Positions 39,561-47,650 of a stretch of 64,000 bases of DNA are shown here, in pieces. The translations under genes and the position numbers were made by a program. The stretch spans positions 7,068,001 to 7,132,000 of the forward strand of contig NZ_CP015098.1 of assembly GCF_001611795.1 (NCBI RefSeq), given 5' to 3'. The notes under the pieces are model-generated. The model had not been told where the DNA came from, did not search any database, and saw only the letters and a list, made by a program, of their open reading frames with translations. Within the stretch, counting starts at the first letter, position 1; each line of letters opens with the position of its first letter. This stretch comes from Streptomyces qaidamensis (GTDB lineage: Bacteria > Actinomycetota > Actinomycetes > Streptomycetales > Streptomycetaceae).

Positions 39561-40475
39561 TCACTTGAGGGCGCCGAGCGTCACGCCCGTGCGCCAGTAG
39601 CGGCGCATCGCGACCATCATGATCGCCATCGGGACGATGGACAGCAGCGCGCCGGTCAGCACCAGCCCGGTCAGGTCGATGCCGGACTCCAGACGGGTAC
39701 CGGTCCAGTTGTAGAGACCGAGGTTGAGCGTCCAGTTCTCCTTGCCGCGCAGCACGGTCAGCGGCAGGAAGAAGGCGTTCCAGGTGTTCACGAAGGCCAG
39801 CAGGAACACCGTCGCGCCGCCCGTCGTCATCATCCGCAGCACGATGCTGAAGAAGATCCGCAGCTCCCCGGCGCCGTCGATCCGGGCGGCCTCCAGCAGC
39901 TCGTAGGGGATCGTCGCCTCGGTGTACACCTTGGCCAGGTAGACGCTGAACGGGTTGATCAGACAGGGGATCAGCATCGCCCACGGCGTGTCCACCATGC
40001 CGATCGCGGAGAACAGCAGATACAGCGGCAGTGTCAGCAGCGCGATCGGGATCAGGAACGAGCCCACGACACACGCGAAGATCGCGTTACGCCCGGGGAA
40101 GTCGAAGCGGGCCAGACCGTATCCGGTTGCGAGAGCGATCAGCGTGCCGCCGAGCGAGCCCACGCCCGCGTACAGGAACGAGTTGGCCGTCCACCGCAGG
40201 AAGATCCCGTCCTGGTAGGTGAACACCTGCTGCAGGTTCTCCCACAGGTGCCAGCCCGAGAACCACAGGCCGTTGCTCTGGTACAGCGCCGTACGGTCCT
40301 TGGTCGCGGCCACGACCAGCCACCACACCGGGAACAGGCTGTAGGAACTGGCCAGCACCAGCCCGACGAGCAGGAAGCGCTGACCGCCCCGCCCGCGGGA
40401 GGCCGGGTCCGGCCGGGTCAGCCTCCGGACACTGCGGACTTCGGGCCGCTCGGTGGTCTGCTCGGTCAGCGTCAT
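39561..40475 (-). CDS. Carbohydrate ABC transporter permease (MalG-like)
   Basis: A 304-residue permease with about six spans and the coupling loop PYELLEAARIDGAGELRIFFSIVLRMM near residue 190. The ATG overlaps the preceding permease stop by one base and is preceded by GGAGG. It is 94 nt before the GH43 gene and belongs to the same operon. The substrate is probably a xylo- or arabino-oligosaccharide, judging from the downstream glycosidase. Confidence 0.9.
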   Translation of the reverse strand: MTLTEQTTERPEVRSVRRLTRPDPASRGRGGQRFLLVGLVLASSYSLFPVWWLVVAATKDRTALYQSNGLWFSGWHLWENLQQVFTYQDGIFLRWTANSFLYAGVGSLGGTLIALATGYGLARFDFPGRNAIFACVVGSFLIPIALLTLPLYLLFSAIGMVDTPWAMLIPCLINPFSVYLAKVYTEATIPYELLEAARIDGAGELRIFFSIVLRMMTTGGATVFLLAFVNTWNAFFLPLTVLRGKENWTLNLGLYNWTGTRLESGIDLTGLVLTGALLSIVPMAIMMVAMRRYWRTGVTLGALK

Positions 40476-41359
40476 CAGTCGGCCTCCTTCGAGGTGAGCC
40501 GGTAGAAGAGGAAGGAGGCGACGCCCAGGATCAGGGCGAGCAGCACCGACAGGGCGGCCGCGTAGTTGTAGTTGCCCGCGTTGAACGCCTGGTTGTAGAT
40601 GATCATGATCGGGGTGAAACTGTCGCTGACCGTCTGCGGCGTGATGTTCCGGAACAGCGCCGGCTCGTTGAAGATCTGCAGCATCTGGATGATCGACAGC
40701 AGACCCGTCAGCACCAGCGCCCCGCGCACGAACGGGATCTTGATGCTCCGCGCGATCCGCAGCTCCGAGGCACCGTCCAGCCGGGCCGCCTCGAACAGCT
40801 CCCGCGGCACGCCCTGCAGCGCCGAGTAGATGATCACCATGTTGTAGCCGATGCCGTGCCAGGTCAGCAGGTTGCCGATGGCCGGCCACACCATCGACGG
40901 CGCGAAGAAGTTCCAGTCGAGCCCGAGGGACTTGCCGATCGCGGTGAGGGGGCCGACGTCCGGGCTGTAGAGGTTGACCCACACGATCGCCGCGACCACG
41001 CCGGGGATCATGTACGGCACCAGCAGCACGATCCGGAACCTGCTCGCCACCCTGGACGTCAGCGCGTCCAGGAACAGTGCCAGCAACAGGCTGATCAGCA
41101 GCATCATCGGGATCTGGACACAGGCGAAGAGCACCACCCGCAGGATGGAGCTCATGAACGCCGAGTCCGTCAGCCCCTGGGTGTAGTTGTCCAGCCCGAC
41201 GAACTCCGTCGTCGCACCTCCGAGACCGAGCCCGGACTGCTTCTCCGTGAACAGCGACTCGTAGACGGCGTAGCCGATCGGGAGCAGATACAGAAAGACG
41301 AAGCCGAGCTGGAAGGGCACCGTGAACGCGGCACCCTTCCAGCGCATGGAGCGAATCAT
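40475..41359 (-). CDS. Carbohydrate ABC transporter permease (MalF-like)
   Basis: A 294-residue permease, first membrane subunit. About six spans (FTVPFQLGFVFLYLLPIGYAVY first) and the EAA loop PRELFEAARLDGASELRIARSIKIPF near residue 185. It starts 8 nt after the lipoprotein stop and overlaps the second permease by one base. No ATPase is encoded in the operon. Confidence 0.9.
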   Translation of the reverse strand: MIRSMRWKGAAFTVPFQLGFVFLYLLPIGYAVYESLFTEKQSGLGLGGATTEFVGLDNYTQGLTDSAFMSSILRVVLFACVQIPMMLLISLLLALFLDALTSRVASRFRIVLLVPYMIPGVVAAIVWVNLYSPDVGPLTAIGKSLGLDWNFFAPSMVWPAIGNLLTWHGIGYNMVIIYSALQGVPRELFEAARLDGASELRIARSIKIPFVRGALVLTGLLSIIQMLQIFNEPALFRNITPQTVSDSFTPIMIIYNQAFNAGNYNYAAALSVLLALILGVASFLFYRLTSKEAD

Positions 41360-41367
41360 CGAATGCC

Positions 41368-42705
41368 TCAGCCCTTGACGCTGATACCGCGGGACTTCAG
41401 GTCCTTGACCGTCCACTCCTGCATGTGCGCGAGCAGGTCGGTGACCTTCTGCTCCTTGTTGACGACCTTGGCCCAGCCCGCCTGGAGCTCGGTGAACATC
41501 GCCGTCCAGTTGGGCCCGAAGGTCCAGTCGGTGGTGACGGTCCCCAGGCTGTCCGTGACGACCTTCTGTGCCGGCTCGTAGTTCTTGCCGAGCAGCTTCT
41601 GCGAGATCGACTCGCCGACGTAGGAACCGCTGTCCTTCAGTGCCGGCATCACGCCGTTGCCGGTCTCCGGGCTCGCCATCGTCTTGACCGCGTCCTGGTT
41701 CGTCGACATCCACAGGGCCGCCTGCGCCGCCTGCTTCTGGTCCGTGCACTGCTTCGTCACCAGCGTCACGCCGCCGGTCAGGTTCGTGCCGGCCGGCGTC
41801 TTCGCCGCCTCGCCCCGGTACGCGGGCCAGGGGGTCAGCGCCCAGTCGCCGAAGGACTTGGTGAAGTTCTGCACCATGCCGGCCATCTGCCAGGTGGAGA
41901 TCTGCCGGGTCGCGGTGGCACCGCTGTCGTAACTGCGCTGCACGGCCGCGTAGTCGGCGAACGACAGCTTGGCGTTCAGGTCGTTGTCGATGATTTCCTG
42001 GATCACCTTCGCGGCCTTCAGGGTGCCCTCGTCCTGGAAGTTCACCTTCCAGGCGTCGCCGTCGATCGCGTACCAGTGCGCCCCGGCCTGCATCGCGAGT
42101 ACTTCCAGGGTGCTCGGGTCCTCACCGGCGTAGTTGGTGATCTTGATGTTGTGCTTCTTCAGGACCTTGCCCGCGGCGATGAAGTCGTCCCAGGTCGCCG
42201 GGGGCTCGAGGCCGTACTTCTCGAAGATGTCCGTGCGGTAGATCGTGAACTGGGGCGCCGAGCTGGTGGGCACGCCGTAGAGCTTGCCCTGCACCTGCGC
42301 GCTCGCCCAGGCGCCGGTGTTGAACTCGCCCTTCTCGCCCTCGACGTAACTCGTGATGTCGGCGAGCGCGCCCTGCGACACCCAGCTCGTGACGTACTCG
42401 GCGGTGTTCTGCACCAGACAGGGGGCGTTCCCGGCCTTGACCGCGTTGGTCAGCTGCTTCTGCATGGTCAGCTGGTCGGTGACCTTCGTGTACTTCAGCT
42501 GGATGTCCTTGTGCGAGGCGTTGAACGCCTTGACGACCGCCTCCTGGCCGTTGGCCCACCCCCAGAAGGGGAGCGTGACCGGGCCGGACTTCGACGCGGC
42601 GTCGTCGCCCGAGCCGGATCCGCCGCAGGCGGAGAGCAGACCTGTCAGCGCGATACCCGCGACAGCGGCGGAGGCGAACCTTCTCCGGGGGCTGGTGAAG
42701 TTCAT
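41368..42705 (-). CDS. Extracellular sugar-binding lipoprotein
   Basis: A 445-residue solute-binding protein. The signal peptide MNFTSPRRRFASAAVAGIAL then TGLLSACGG has a Tat-like RRRF start and a lipobox (LSAC). Family features include ILKYTKVTDQLTMQKQLTNAV-like segments near residue 70, NAPCLVQNTAEYVTSW, and YGVPTSSAPQFTIYRTDIFEKYGLEPP near residue 145. It heads the operon: lipoprotein, two permeases, GH43, LacI. Upstream, a TACCGT -10 (minus, 42859-42854) is followed by an AGCAACCGCTTA operator-like element, so transcription is probably repressed by a LacI protein. Confidence 0.92.
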   Translation of the reverse strand: MNFTSPRRRFASAAVAGIALTGLLSACGGSGSGDDAASKSGPVTLPFWGWANGQEAVVKAFNASHKDIQLKYTKVTDQLTMQKQLTNAVKAGNAPCLVQNTAEYVTSWVSQGALADITSYVEGEKGEFNTGAWASAQVQGKLYGVPTSSAPQFTIYRTDIFEKYGLEPPATWDDFIAAGKVLKKHNIKITNYAGEDPSTLEVLAMQAGAHWYAIDGDAWKVNFQDEGTLKAAKVIQEIIDNDLNAKLSFADYAAVQRSYDSGATATRQISTWQMAGMVQNFTKSFGDWALTPWPAYRGEAAKTPAGTNLTGGVTLVTKQCTDQKQAAQAALWMSTNQDAVKTMASPETGNGVMPALKDSGSYVGESISQKLLGKNYEPAQKVVTDSLGTVTTDWTFGPNWTAMFTELQAGWAKVVNKEQKVTDLLAHMQEWTVKDLKSRGISVKG

Positions 42706-43056
42706 CTGACCGTGATCCTTCGGAATAGGGCGTTCTCAGAGCGAGAGGACGGCGGCGGCTCGTGGTGCCGGCCAGGAACGGCGGCCGGAAAAACGTCGGC
42801 TCGCGGTTGCGGGGGGTTCGGCCAAGCGGAAGCTGTAGTAAGCGGTTGCTGGGACGGTAGGCGGATGTGTCCGTCCATAGCAAGAGGTGCGCGGAAATTT
42901 GTTATGGCGGAAGGTCTGGGGTGTTGACCCTGCGGGCGGGGGAAAGGGGTTCGGGCCGTGACGCGTCAGAGCAGCTCAGAGCGGTGTCGGCGTGTTGTGC
43001 CGAGACTCGGAGGGGTGTGGATACGGGGCTCGGTGTGAGCCCCGACGAGGGAGAGA

Positions 43057-43072
43057 AACCGGTTACGTAACC
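43057..43072. promoter_or_regulatory. Overlapping palindromic operators
   Basis: AACCGGTT (43057-43064) overlaps GGTTACGTAACC (43061-43072), a 12-bp perfect palindrome. The site is 350 nt upstream of the lipoprotein gene and could be an auxiliary operator acting by looping with the one near 42845. Confidence 0.45.
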
Positions 43073-43146
43073 CTTACTGCTAAGGCAGACGAAAGCGCCT
43101 GGGCGGGGGTAACCGTCCACTCCTGGTGAGGGTTGTCGTCACCTCT

Positions 43147-43230
43147 GGGGCGAAAGCCCCCCACCCGGGGGGCCAGCCGCTCCTGGCTGCCCCCTCGCCC
43201 CAGGGGACGAAGCCGCCGCCCCCGGGGCGG
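43147..43230 (-). terminator. Terminator cluster after the LacI gene
   Basis: Just beyond the LacI stop the minus strand has several small G+C-rich hairpins: GGGGC/GCCCC closed by a GAAA tetraloop (43147-43160) and CAGCC/GGCTG (43174-43189). Together they likely end the LacI transcript. Confidence 0.5.
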
Positions 43231-43232
43231 GG

Positions 43233-44327
43233 CTATCCGCCGCGAGGGGCGGGCGGCTGGACCGAGTTGCGGACCACGACATGGGTACCCAGCACCAGAT
43301 GGTCGCCGTCGGCGCTCTTGCGGCGGCCCGCGCCGCCCTCGCGCCGGTCGGCCACCGCCCGCAGCGCGACCCGGCCCATCTCCTCGTACGGCACGTGCAC
43401 GGTGGTGAGTTGGGGTGTGAGCTGCGAGGCCAGCGGGATGTCGTCGTAGCCGACGATCGACACGTCCTCGGGAACCCGCAGGCCCGCCGCGCGCAGTGCC
43501 TGCATGGCACCCGCGGCGACCACGTCCGTCCCGGCCAGCACCGCGGTGAAGTCCGGCGTCTCGTGCAGCGCCGTCTCGACGGCCTCGTACCCGTGCTCGT
43601 AGTCGTAGTGGCCGTGCCGTACCAGCCCCGGGGCGAACGGCACCCCGTAGGCCTCGAAGGCCCGCTGGGCGCCCCGCAACCGGCCCTGGGCGGTGGTCAG
43701 TTCGGCGTGCCCGGGCAGGACCAGGACGCGGCGGTGGCCGGCCGAGAGCAGGTGGCTGGCCATCGCATAGGCGCCGCCCTCGTTGTCGTAGTCGACGGTC
43801 GTCGCGGGGACGTCGCCCTCCAGCGGGGGCCGGCCCACCAGGACCAGATGCGAGCCGGCCGCGTCCAGGGAGCGGGCGAAGCGGGCCATGCGCAGCTGGT
43901 ACTCGTCGTAGTCGTAGGCGCCGCCGAGCAGGATCACGGCGGCGACGCCCTGCTGGCGCATGAGGTTCACCAGCGCGAGCTCCCGCTCGGGGTCATCGCC
44001 GGTCGTGCCGACCAGGGAGAGCCAGCCGCGCAGGGTGGCGGCGCCCTCGACGCCCTTCGCCACGTGGGCGAAGGCGGCACCGGTGATGTTGTTGATGAGG
44101 ATCGCCACCGTCGGTGTGCCGCCGCCGGCCAGCGAACGGGCGTGGGCGTTGGTGACGTAGTCCAGGTCCCGGACGACCTTCATCACCCGGCGGCGCAGCT
44201 CCTCCGACACCGGGTAGTTGCCGGACAGCACCCGGGAGACGCTGGCCACGGAGACGCCCGCGCGTTCCGCGACGTCACGGATGGTCGCCCGGCCGGCGTC
44301 ACTCGTCGTCGCCTTGCGCTGACTCAC
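43233..44327 (-). CDS. LacI-family regulator (paralogue of the one at 57.4 kb)
   Basis: A 364-residue repressor. HTH: ATIRDVAERAGVSVASVSRVLSGNYPVSEELRRRVMKVV (about residues 14-52). Sensor: VAILINNITGAAFAHVAKGVEGAATLRGW, DYDNEGGAYAMASHLLSAGHRRVLVLPGHAEL, PDFTAVLAGTDVVAAGAMQALRAAGLRVPEDVSIVGYDDIPLASQLTPQLTTVHVPYEEMG. It is strikingly similar to the LacI at 57412-58470 throughout (shared YDNEGGAY, AGHRRVL, LTTVHVPYEE segments). The GTG has AGGAG 9 nt upstream. The HTH recognition sequence suggests AACCGGTT-type operators nearby. Presumed ligand: a product of the imported oligosaccharide. Confidence 0.9.
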   Translation of the reverse strand: MSQRKATTSDAGRATIRDVAERAGVSVASVSRVLSGNYPVSEELRRRVMKVVRDLDYVTNAHARSLAGGGTPTVAILINNITGAAFAHVAKGVEGAATLRGWLSLVGTTGDDPERELALVNLMRQQGVAAVILLGGAYDYDEYQLRMARFARSLDAAGSHLVLVGRPPLEGDVPATTVDYDNEGGAYAMASHLLSAGHRRVLVLPGHAELTTAQGRLRGAQRAFEAYGVPFAPGLVRHGHYDYEHGYEAVETALHETPDFTAVLAGTDVVAAGAMQALRAAGLRVPEDVSIVGYDDIPLASQLTPQLTTVHVPYEEMGRVALRAVADRREGGAGRRKSADGDHLVLGTHVVVRNSVQPPAPRGG

Positions 44328-44397
44328 CCTTGCGGCTCCTTCACGGTAGTGACCCGGTCCGTTGGGTCCGGTTGTCGCGAACCGGTCCTTTGCGGGC

Positions 44398-44475
44398 CGG
44401 GTGGTGCGGTCCGGCCGAGGGACGGCCGGGTGGTGCGGGGTCCGCCCGTTGTGCGGCCGGGGTGGTGCGGTGTCC
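44398..44475. repeat. GTGGTGCGG direct repeats
   Basis: GTGGTGCGG recurs at 44401, 44430 and 44462, embedded in a G-rich tract of short imperfect repeats upstream of the LacI gene. No gene is in the 508-bp gap 44328-44835; the ORFs there are low-complexity. Confidence 0.5.
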
Positions 44476-44660
44476 GGTTGTGGTGGGCCGGGTTCTTGCG
44501 GCCGGTGGCCGGGGCAGTCGCCCCGCCTCGGTGCGCCCGGCCGCGGTGCCTCGGGCGGACCGGGAGTGCCGGAACACCGGGCCGTGCCGCGCAGACGCGT
44601 CGGTGCGCGACCGGACCACCCCGTCGCCCCAGCGCCTTCCGAGGCGTTGCCCATCGCCCC

Positions 44661-44740
44661 ACTGAGCCACCGCCACTGAGCCAACGCCCACTGAGCCAAC
44701 GCCCCACTGAGCCGATCGAACCGATCAGGCCGATCACCCC
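44661..44740. repeat. ACTGAGCC tandem repeats
   Basis: ACTGAGCC (usually followed by AACGCC) begins at 44661, 44675, 44690 and 44706, periods 14-16 bp, followed by short GATC-containing units (GATCGAACCGATCAGGCC). This is a decaying or variable tandem repeat in the same gap. Confidence 0.65.
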
Positions 44741-44835
44741 GGCCGCCTGAGCCACCGGTGCGGAAACCGTATCCCATCGTTACCCCAGGCTGGAGGGCCT
44801 GTGGACAACCTGCGTCACGGCCCCCCGCGGCGATG

Positions 44836-45849
44836 TCATGCCACCCGCGCCAGATCCGCGTGCCGCACCTCGTGGAGCGGTGGTACGCCGGACGCCAGGC
44901 GCTCCAGTTCCTCGACGACGATGCGGCCGAGCCGCTCCAGTTCGTTGCCGAGGGAGCCGGCGATGTGCGGGGTGAGGAACACGTTGGGCAGGTGGTACAG
45001 CGGCGATCCCGCGGGCAGCGGCTCGGGGTCGGTGACGTCCAGCACCGCGTTCAGCCGGCCGGATACCAGCTCGTCGGTGAGCGCCTCGTGGTCGACCAGC
45101 GCACCCCGGGCCGTGTTGACGAGAACGCCGCCGTCCCGCACCAGGGCGAGCCGGTCGCGGTCGAGCATGTGATGGGTCGCGGGGATGTCCGGGGCGTGCA
45201 GGCTCACGATGTCGCTGCGTCGGAGGAGGTCCTCCAGCGACAGCGACTCGGCACCGAGGGCGGCGGCCTCGGCGGGGCTCACGTACGGGTCGTGCAGCAG
45301 AACGGTGAGGTCGAAGGGCCGCAGCAGTTCCAGGAGGCGGCGGCCCACGCGTGAGGCGCCGATGACGCCGACGCGACGGCCGAGGTTGCCGGTCGCCGCC
45401 GTCTCGGCGGGGCCGGGGTAGGCATGGGTCCGGCGGAAGCGCTCGCGGTGGTCGAAGGTGTCCTTGCCCAGCAGCAGGATCATCGCGAGCGTGTACTCCG
45501 CGACCGGCAGGGCGTTGCCCGTCACCGCGCTGGACACCTTGACCCCGCGTTCCCACAGGGCTTCGCCGACCAGGGAGCGGACGGAGCCCGCCGCGTGCAG
45601 CACGGCGCCGAGCTCCGGGGCCGCCGTGAGGACCCCCGCGTCCAGATGCGGGCAGCCCCAGCCGGTGATCAGCACCTCGGCGGAGGCCAGGGCGGCGGCG
45701 CCGGCCGGATCGGCGAAGTCCCGCACCACCAGCCCGGGGTCGATGTCGGCCGTGCGCCTCAGCCGCTCCATCAGCGGCGGAGGGAAGAGCAGCGGGAGGT
45801 GCACCGGGTCCATCGCGAACACGGCCCGCGGCAGCTGAGGGCTGGGCAT
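44836..45849 (-). CDS. D-2-hydroxyacid dehydrogenase family protein
   Basis: A 337-residue NAD(P)-dependent oxidoreductase. The nucleotide-binding domain is GRRVGVIGASRVGRRLLELLRPF (about residues 155-177), and the catalytic residues are present: Arg in NTARGALVDHEAL (about residue 245), Glu in VLDVTDPEPLP (about 274) and His in FLTPHIAGS (about 292). The upstream gap has a GAAACAGTTTC repeat and an AGAAAGCG-TCTTCT element with a -10 TACGGT. It probably reduces or oxidises an acid released during catabolism of imported oligosaccharides, inferred from its place. AGGAGAG precedes the ATG. Confidence 0.88.
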   Translation of the reverse strand: MPSPQLPRAVFAMDPVHLPLLFPPPLMERLRRTADIDPGLVVRDFADPAGAAALASAEVLITGWGCPHLDAGVLTAAPELGAVLHAAGSVRSLVGEALWERGVKVSSAVTGNALPVAEYTLAMILLLGKDTFDHRERFRRTHAYPGPAETAATGNLGRRVGVIGASRVGRRLLELLRPFDLTVLLHDPYVSPAEAAALGAESLSLEDLLRRSDIVSLHAPDIPATHHMLDRDRLALVRDGGVLVNTARGALVDHEALTDELVSGRLNAVLDVTDPEPLPAGSPLYHLPNVFLTPHIAGSLGNELERLGRIVVEELERLASGVPPLHEVRHADLARVA

Positions 45850-46300
45850 GACTCTCCTGGAGCAGAGGGATAGAAACAGTTTCAGAAAGCGTCTTCTACC
45901 GTAGATCTGTCGGGAAGCGGTGGTCAATCGCCCGGCCGGGGCTACCTGTGCAGGCGTCGACGCGGGTCCGCCCTCGGGCCGCGACCCCGTGCCGCCGCTG
46001 TTTCCGGAAATCGATTACTGCGGTTTCGGTGGCGACGAGTCAGCCCTGGGTGTCCCATCCTCGGGTCACTGCCGTGCTGAAGAGCCCTGTAGCAACCGGT
46101 TCCCGTCCGTCCCCACCTCAAAGTCTTTTCGAAAGTCGGTTCAGGCTCTTGACGGGTCATCCAGGCCGGAAGAAGCTCTGCCACACGCACAACAACCGGT
46201 TGTCAGACAGTTGCCACACGGTTGCCATGCGACCTTCTCCGGTCGGTGATCCGTCATTTGGCCGGTATCTCGAACAGCAAGTGCAGGAGGTGGTGCGTTC
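45850..46300. promoter_or_regulatory. Divergent control region of the lyase/transport locus
   Basis: A 451-bp gap between the dehydrogenase (minus) and the lipoprotein (plus). Operator-like elements: GAAACAGTTTC (45873-45883); AGAAAGCGTC (45884-45893) with TACGGT (minus -10, 45903-45898); AACCGGTT within GCAACCGGTTCCC (46094-46101); TTTTCGAAAG (about 46125); ACAACCGGTTGT, a 12-bp perfect palindrome (46192-46203); and ACGGTTGCC downstream. A TTGACG (46149-46154) could be a -35. Several repressors could bind here; no ORF is credible. Confidence 0.55.
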
Positions 46301-47650
46301 ATGCACCCACATGCTGGTGCTTCCCTGAGCCGCCGCCGATTCCTCGCCCTCTCGGCCGCCGGCGCCGCGACCGGCGCGGCGTCGCTGAGCGGCTGTGCGA
46401 TGCAGGTCTCCAGCGGTGTCGGCGGCGCGGGCGAGACCATCACGGTGATGGCCAAGCCCGACGACATCTCCCCGGAGCTGATCCGGCAGGCCCAGAAGGA
46501 CATCGGCGTCAAGATCGTCACGGTGCGCTACGACATCACCAAGCTCATCGGCATGATGACCAACGGCGCGCCGCCCGATCTGGTGCGTGGCGTCGGCGCC
46601 ACGGACGCCCCCTACTTCGCGGCCCGCGACGTGATGGAGGACCTGGACCCCTACTTCGCCCGGAGCCGCGTCCTCAAGGCCGGTGACCTCGATCCGGTCA
46701 ACGACCTGTGGCGGTACGACGGCCGCACCCAGGGCAAGGGCCCCCGCTACGGCATGGCGAAGGACTTCTCCCAGGACTCCATGTACTGGTACAACACCGC
46801 CCTCTTCGACAGGGCGGGGGTCGACCACCCGCCGGAGACCGAGCCGGTCACCTACGAGGAGTGGCTGGAGAACGCCGAGCGGCTCACCCGGCGCAAGAAC
46901 GGCCAGACGATCGTCTTCGGCGGCAGTTACCAGGGCGTGCTCACCCCCAACCTGCTGGCGAGCCTGACGGCGTCCGCCGGCGGCAGCCTCTTCAGCGACG
47001 ACTTCTCCCGCATCGACTTCACGACCCCCGAGGCCCGCAAGGCGCTGAACTGGTACGTCGAGTACGGCAGGAGCAGGGTCGGGCCGAGCATCGTCCAGCC
47101 TGACCCCAACGCCTGGGACGGTCCGACCTACCAGGCGAGCCGGATGGCCATGTCCAACTCGGGCTACTGGCTCGGCGGCCTGATCAACACGGACAAGAAG
47201 CTGGCGCCTCTCTCGCGCCTCGCGCCGGCCCCGCTCTTCGCGGGCGGCCGGCGGGTCAGCCCCTGCCAGGCCGGCACCGGATTCTGGATGCCGAAGCAGG
47301 CGAGGAACAAGGACGCGGCCTGGCGGGTCTTCGAGTGGTTCTTCGGCGAGGGACCGGCCCGGGCCCGTGCCTCCGGCGGCTGGGGCATCCCCACCCTGAA
47401 GTCCCTGCGCCCGCTGATGCCCGCCCAGGAGGACTACCAGAAGCGGGTGCTGAAGGTGCAGAACGCCGAGCTCAAGCACTTCTCGGTGATCGCCTTCACG
47501 CCCTACGCCTCGGCGGACTCGCTCTACGCCCTCTTCAACCAGGAGGCGCCCGCCGCGATGAACGGTCACCTGTCCGTCGACGCCCTCGCGGGCCGCCTGA
47601 ACTCCGTCATGAACGAGCAGCTGAAGCGCGGTAAGGAGCAGGTGGGATGA
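46301..47650 (+). CDS. Extracellular sugar-binding lipoprotein (Tat-exported)
   Basis: A 449-residue solute-binding protein. The signal peptide MHPHAGASLSRRRFLALSAA then GAATGAASLSGC carries a twin-arginine motif (SRRRFLAL) and a lipobox (LSGC). Family segments: YGMAKDFSQDSMYWYNTALFDRAGVDHPPETEPVTYEEWLENAERLT near residue 155 and GFWMPKQARNKDAAWRVFEWFFGEGPARARASGGWGIPT near residue 330. GGAGGTG precedes the ATG. It heads the second import operon with two permeases and then the secreted depolymerising enzymes. Confidence 0.92.
   Translation: MHPHAGASLSRRRFLALSAAGAATGAASLSGCAMQVSSGVGGAGETITVMAKPDDISPELIRQAQKDIGVKIVTVRYDITKLIGMMTNGAPPDLVRGVGATDAPYFAARDVMEDLDPYFARSRVLKAGDLDPVNDLWRYDGRTQGKGPRYGMAKDFSQDSMYWYNTALFDRAGVDHPPETEPVTYEEWLENAERLTRRKNGQTIVFGGSYQGVLTPNLLASLTASAGGSLFSDDFSRIDFTTPEARKALNWYVEYGRSRVGPSIVQPDPNAWDGPTYQASRMAMSNSGYWLGGLINTDKKLAPLSRLAPAPLFAGGRRVSPCQAGTGFWMPKQARNKDAAWRVFEWFFGEGPARARASGGWGIPTLKSLRPLMPAQEDYQKRVLKVQNAELKHFSVIAFTPYASADSLYALFNQEAPAAMNGHLSVDALAGRLNSVMNEQLKRGKEQVG

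Larger units (their letters stand above)
42706..43232. other. Long intergenic control region
   Basis: This 527-bp gap holds no convincing gene. From left to right: an operator-like AGCAACCGCTTA (minus) over the start of the lipoprotein transcript (42839-42850); a 7-bp hairpin GGGGCTC/GAGCCCC (43025-43043); AACCGGTT (43057-43064) overlapping a 12-bp perfect palindrome GGTTACGTAACC (43061-43072); a CTGC-TAAG-GCAG hairpin; and small stem-loops at the right end including GGGGC-GAAA-GCCCC (43147-43160), probably terminating the LacI gene. A 67-codon frame at 42867-43070 is not credible. Confidence 0.5.

Noticed and set aside
42867..43070. A 67-codon plus-strand frame in the long control gap
   Set aside because: No ribosome-binding site, poor codon use and it overlaps palindromic operators.
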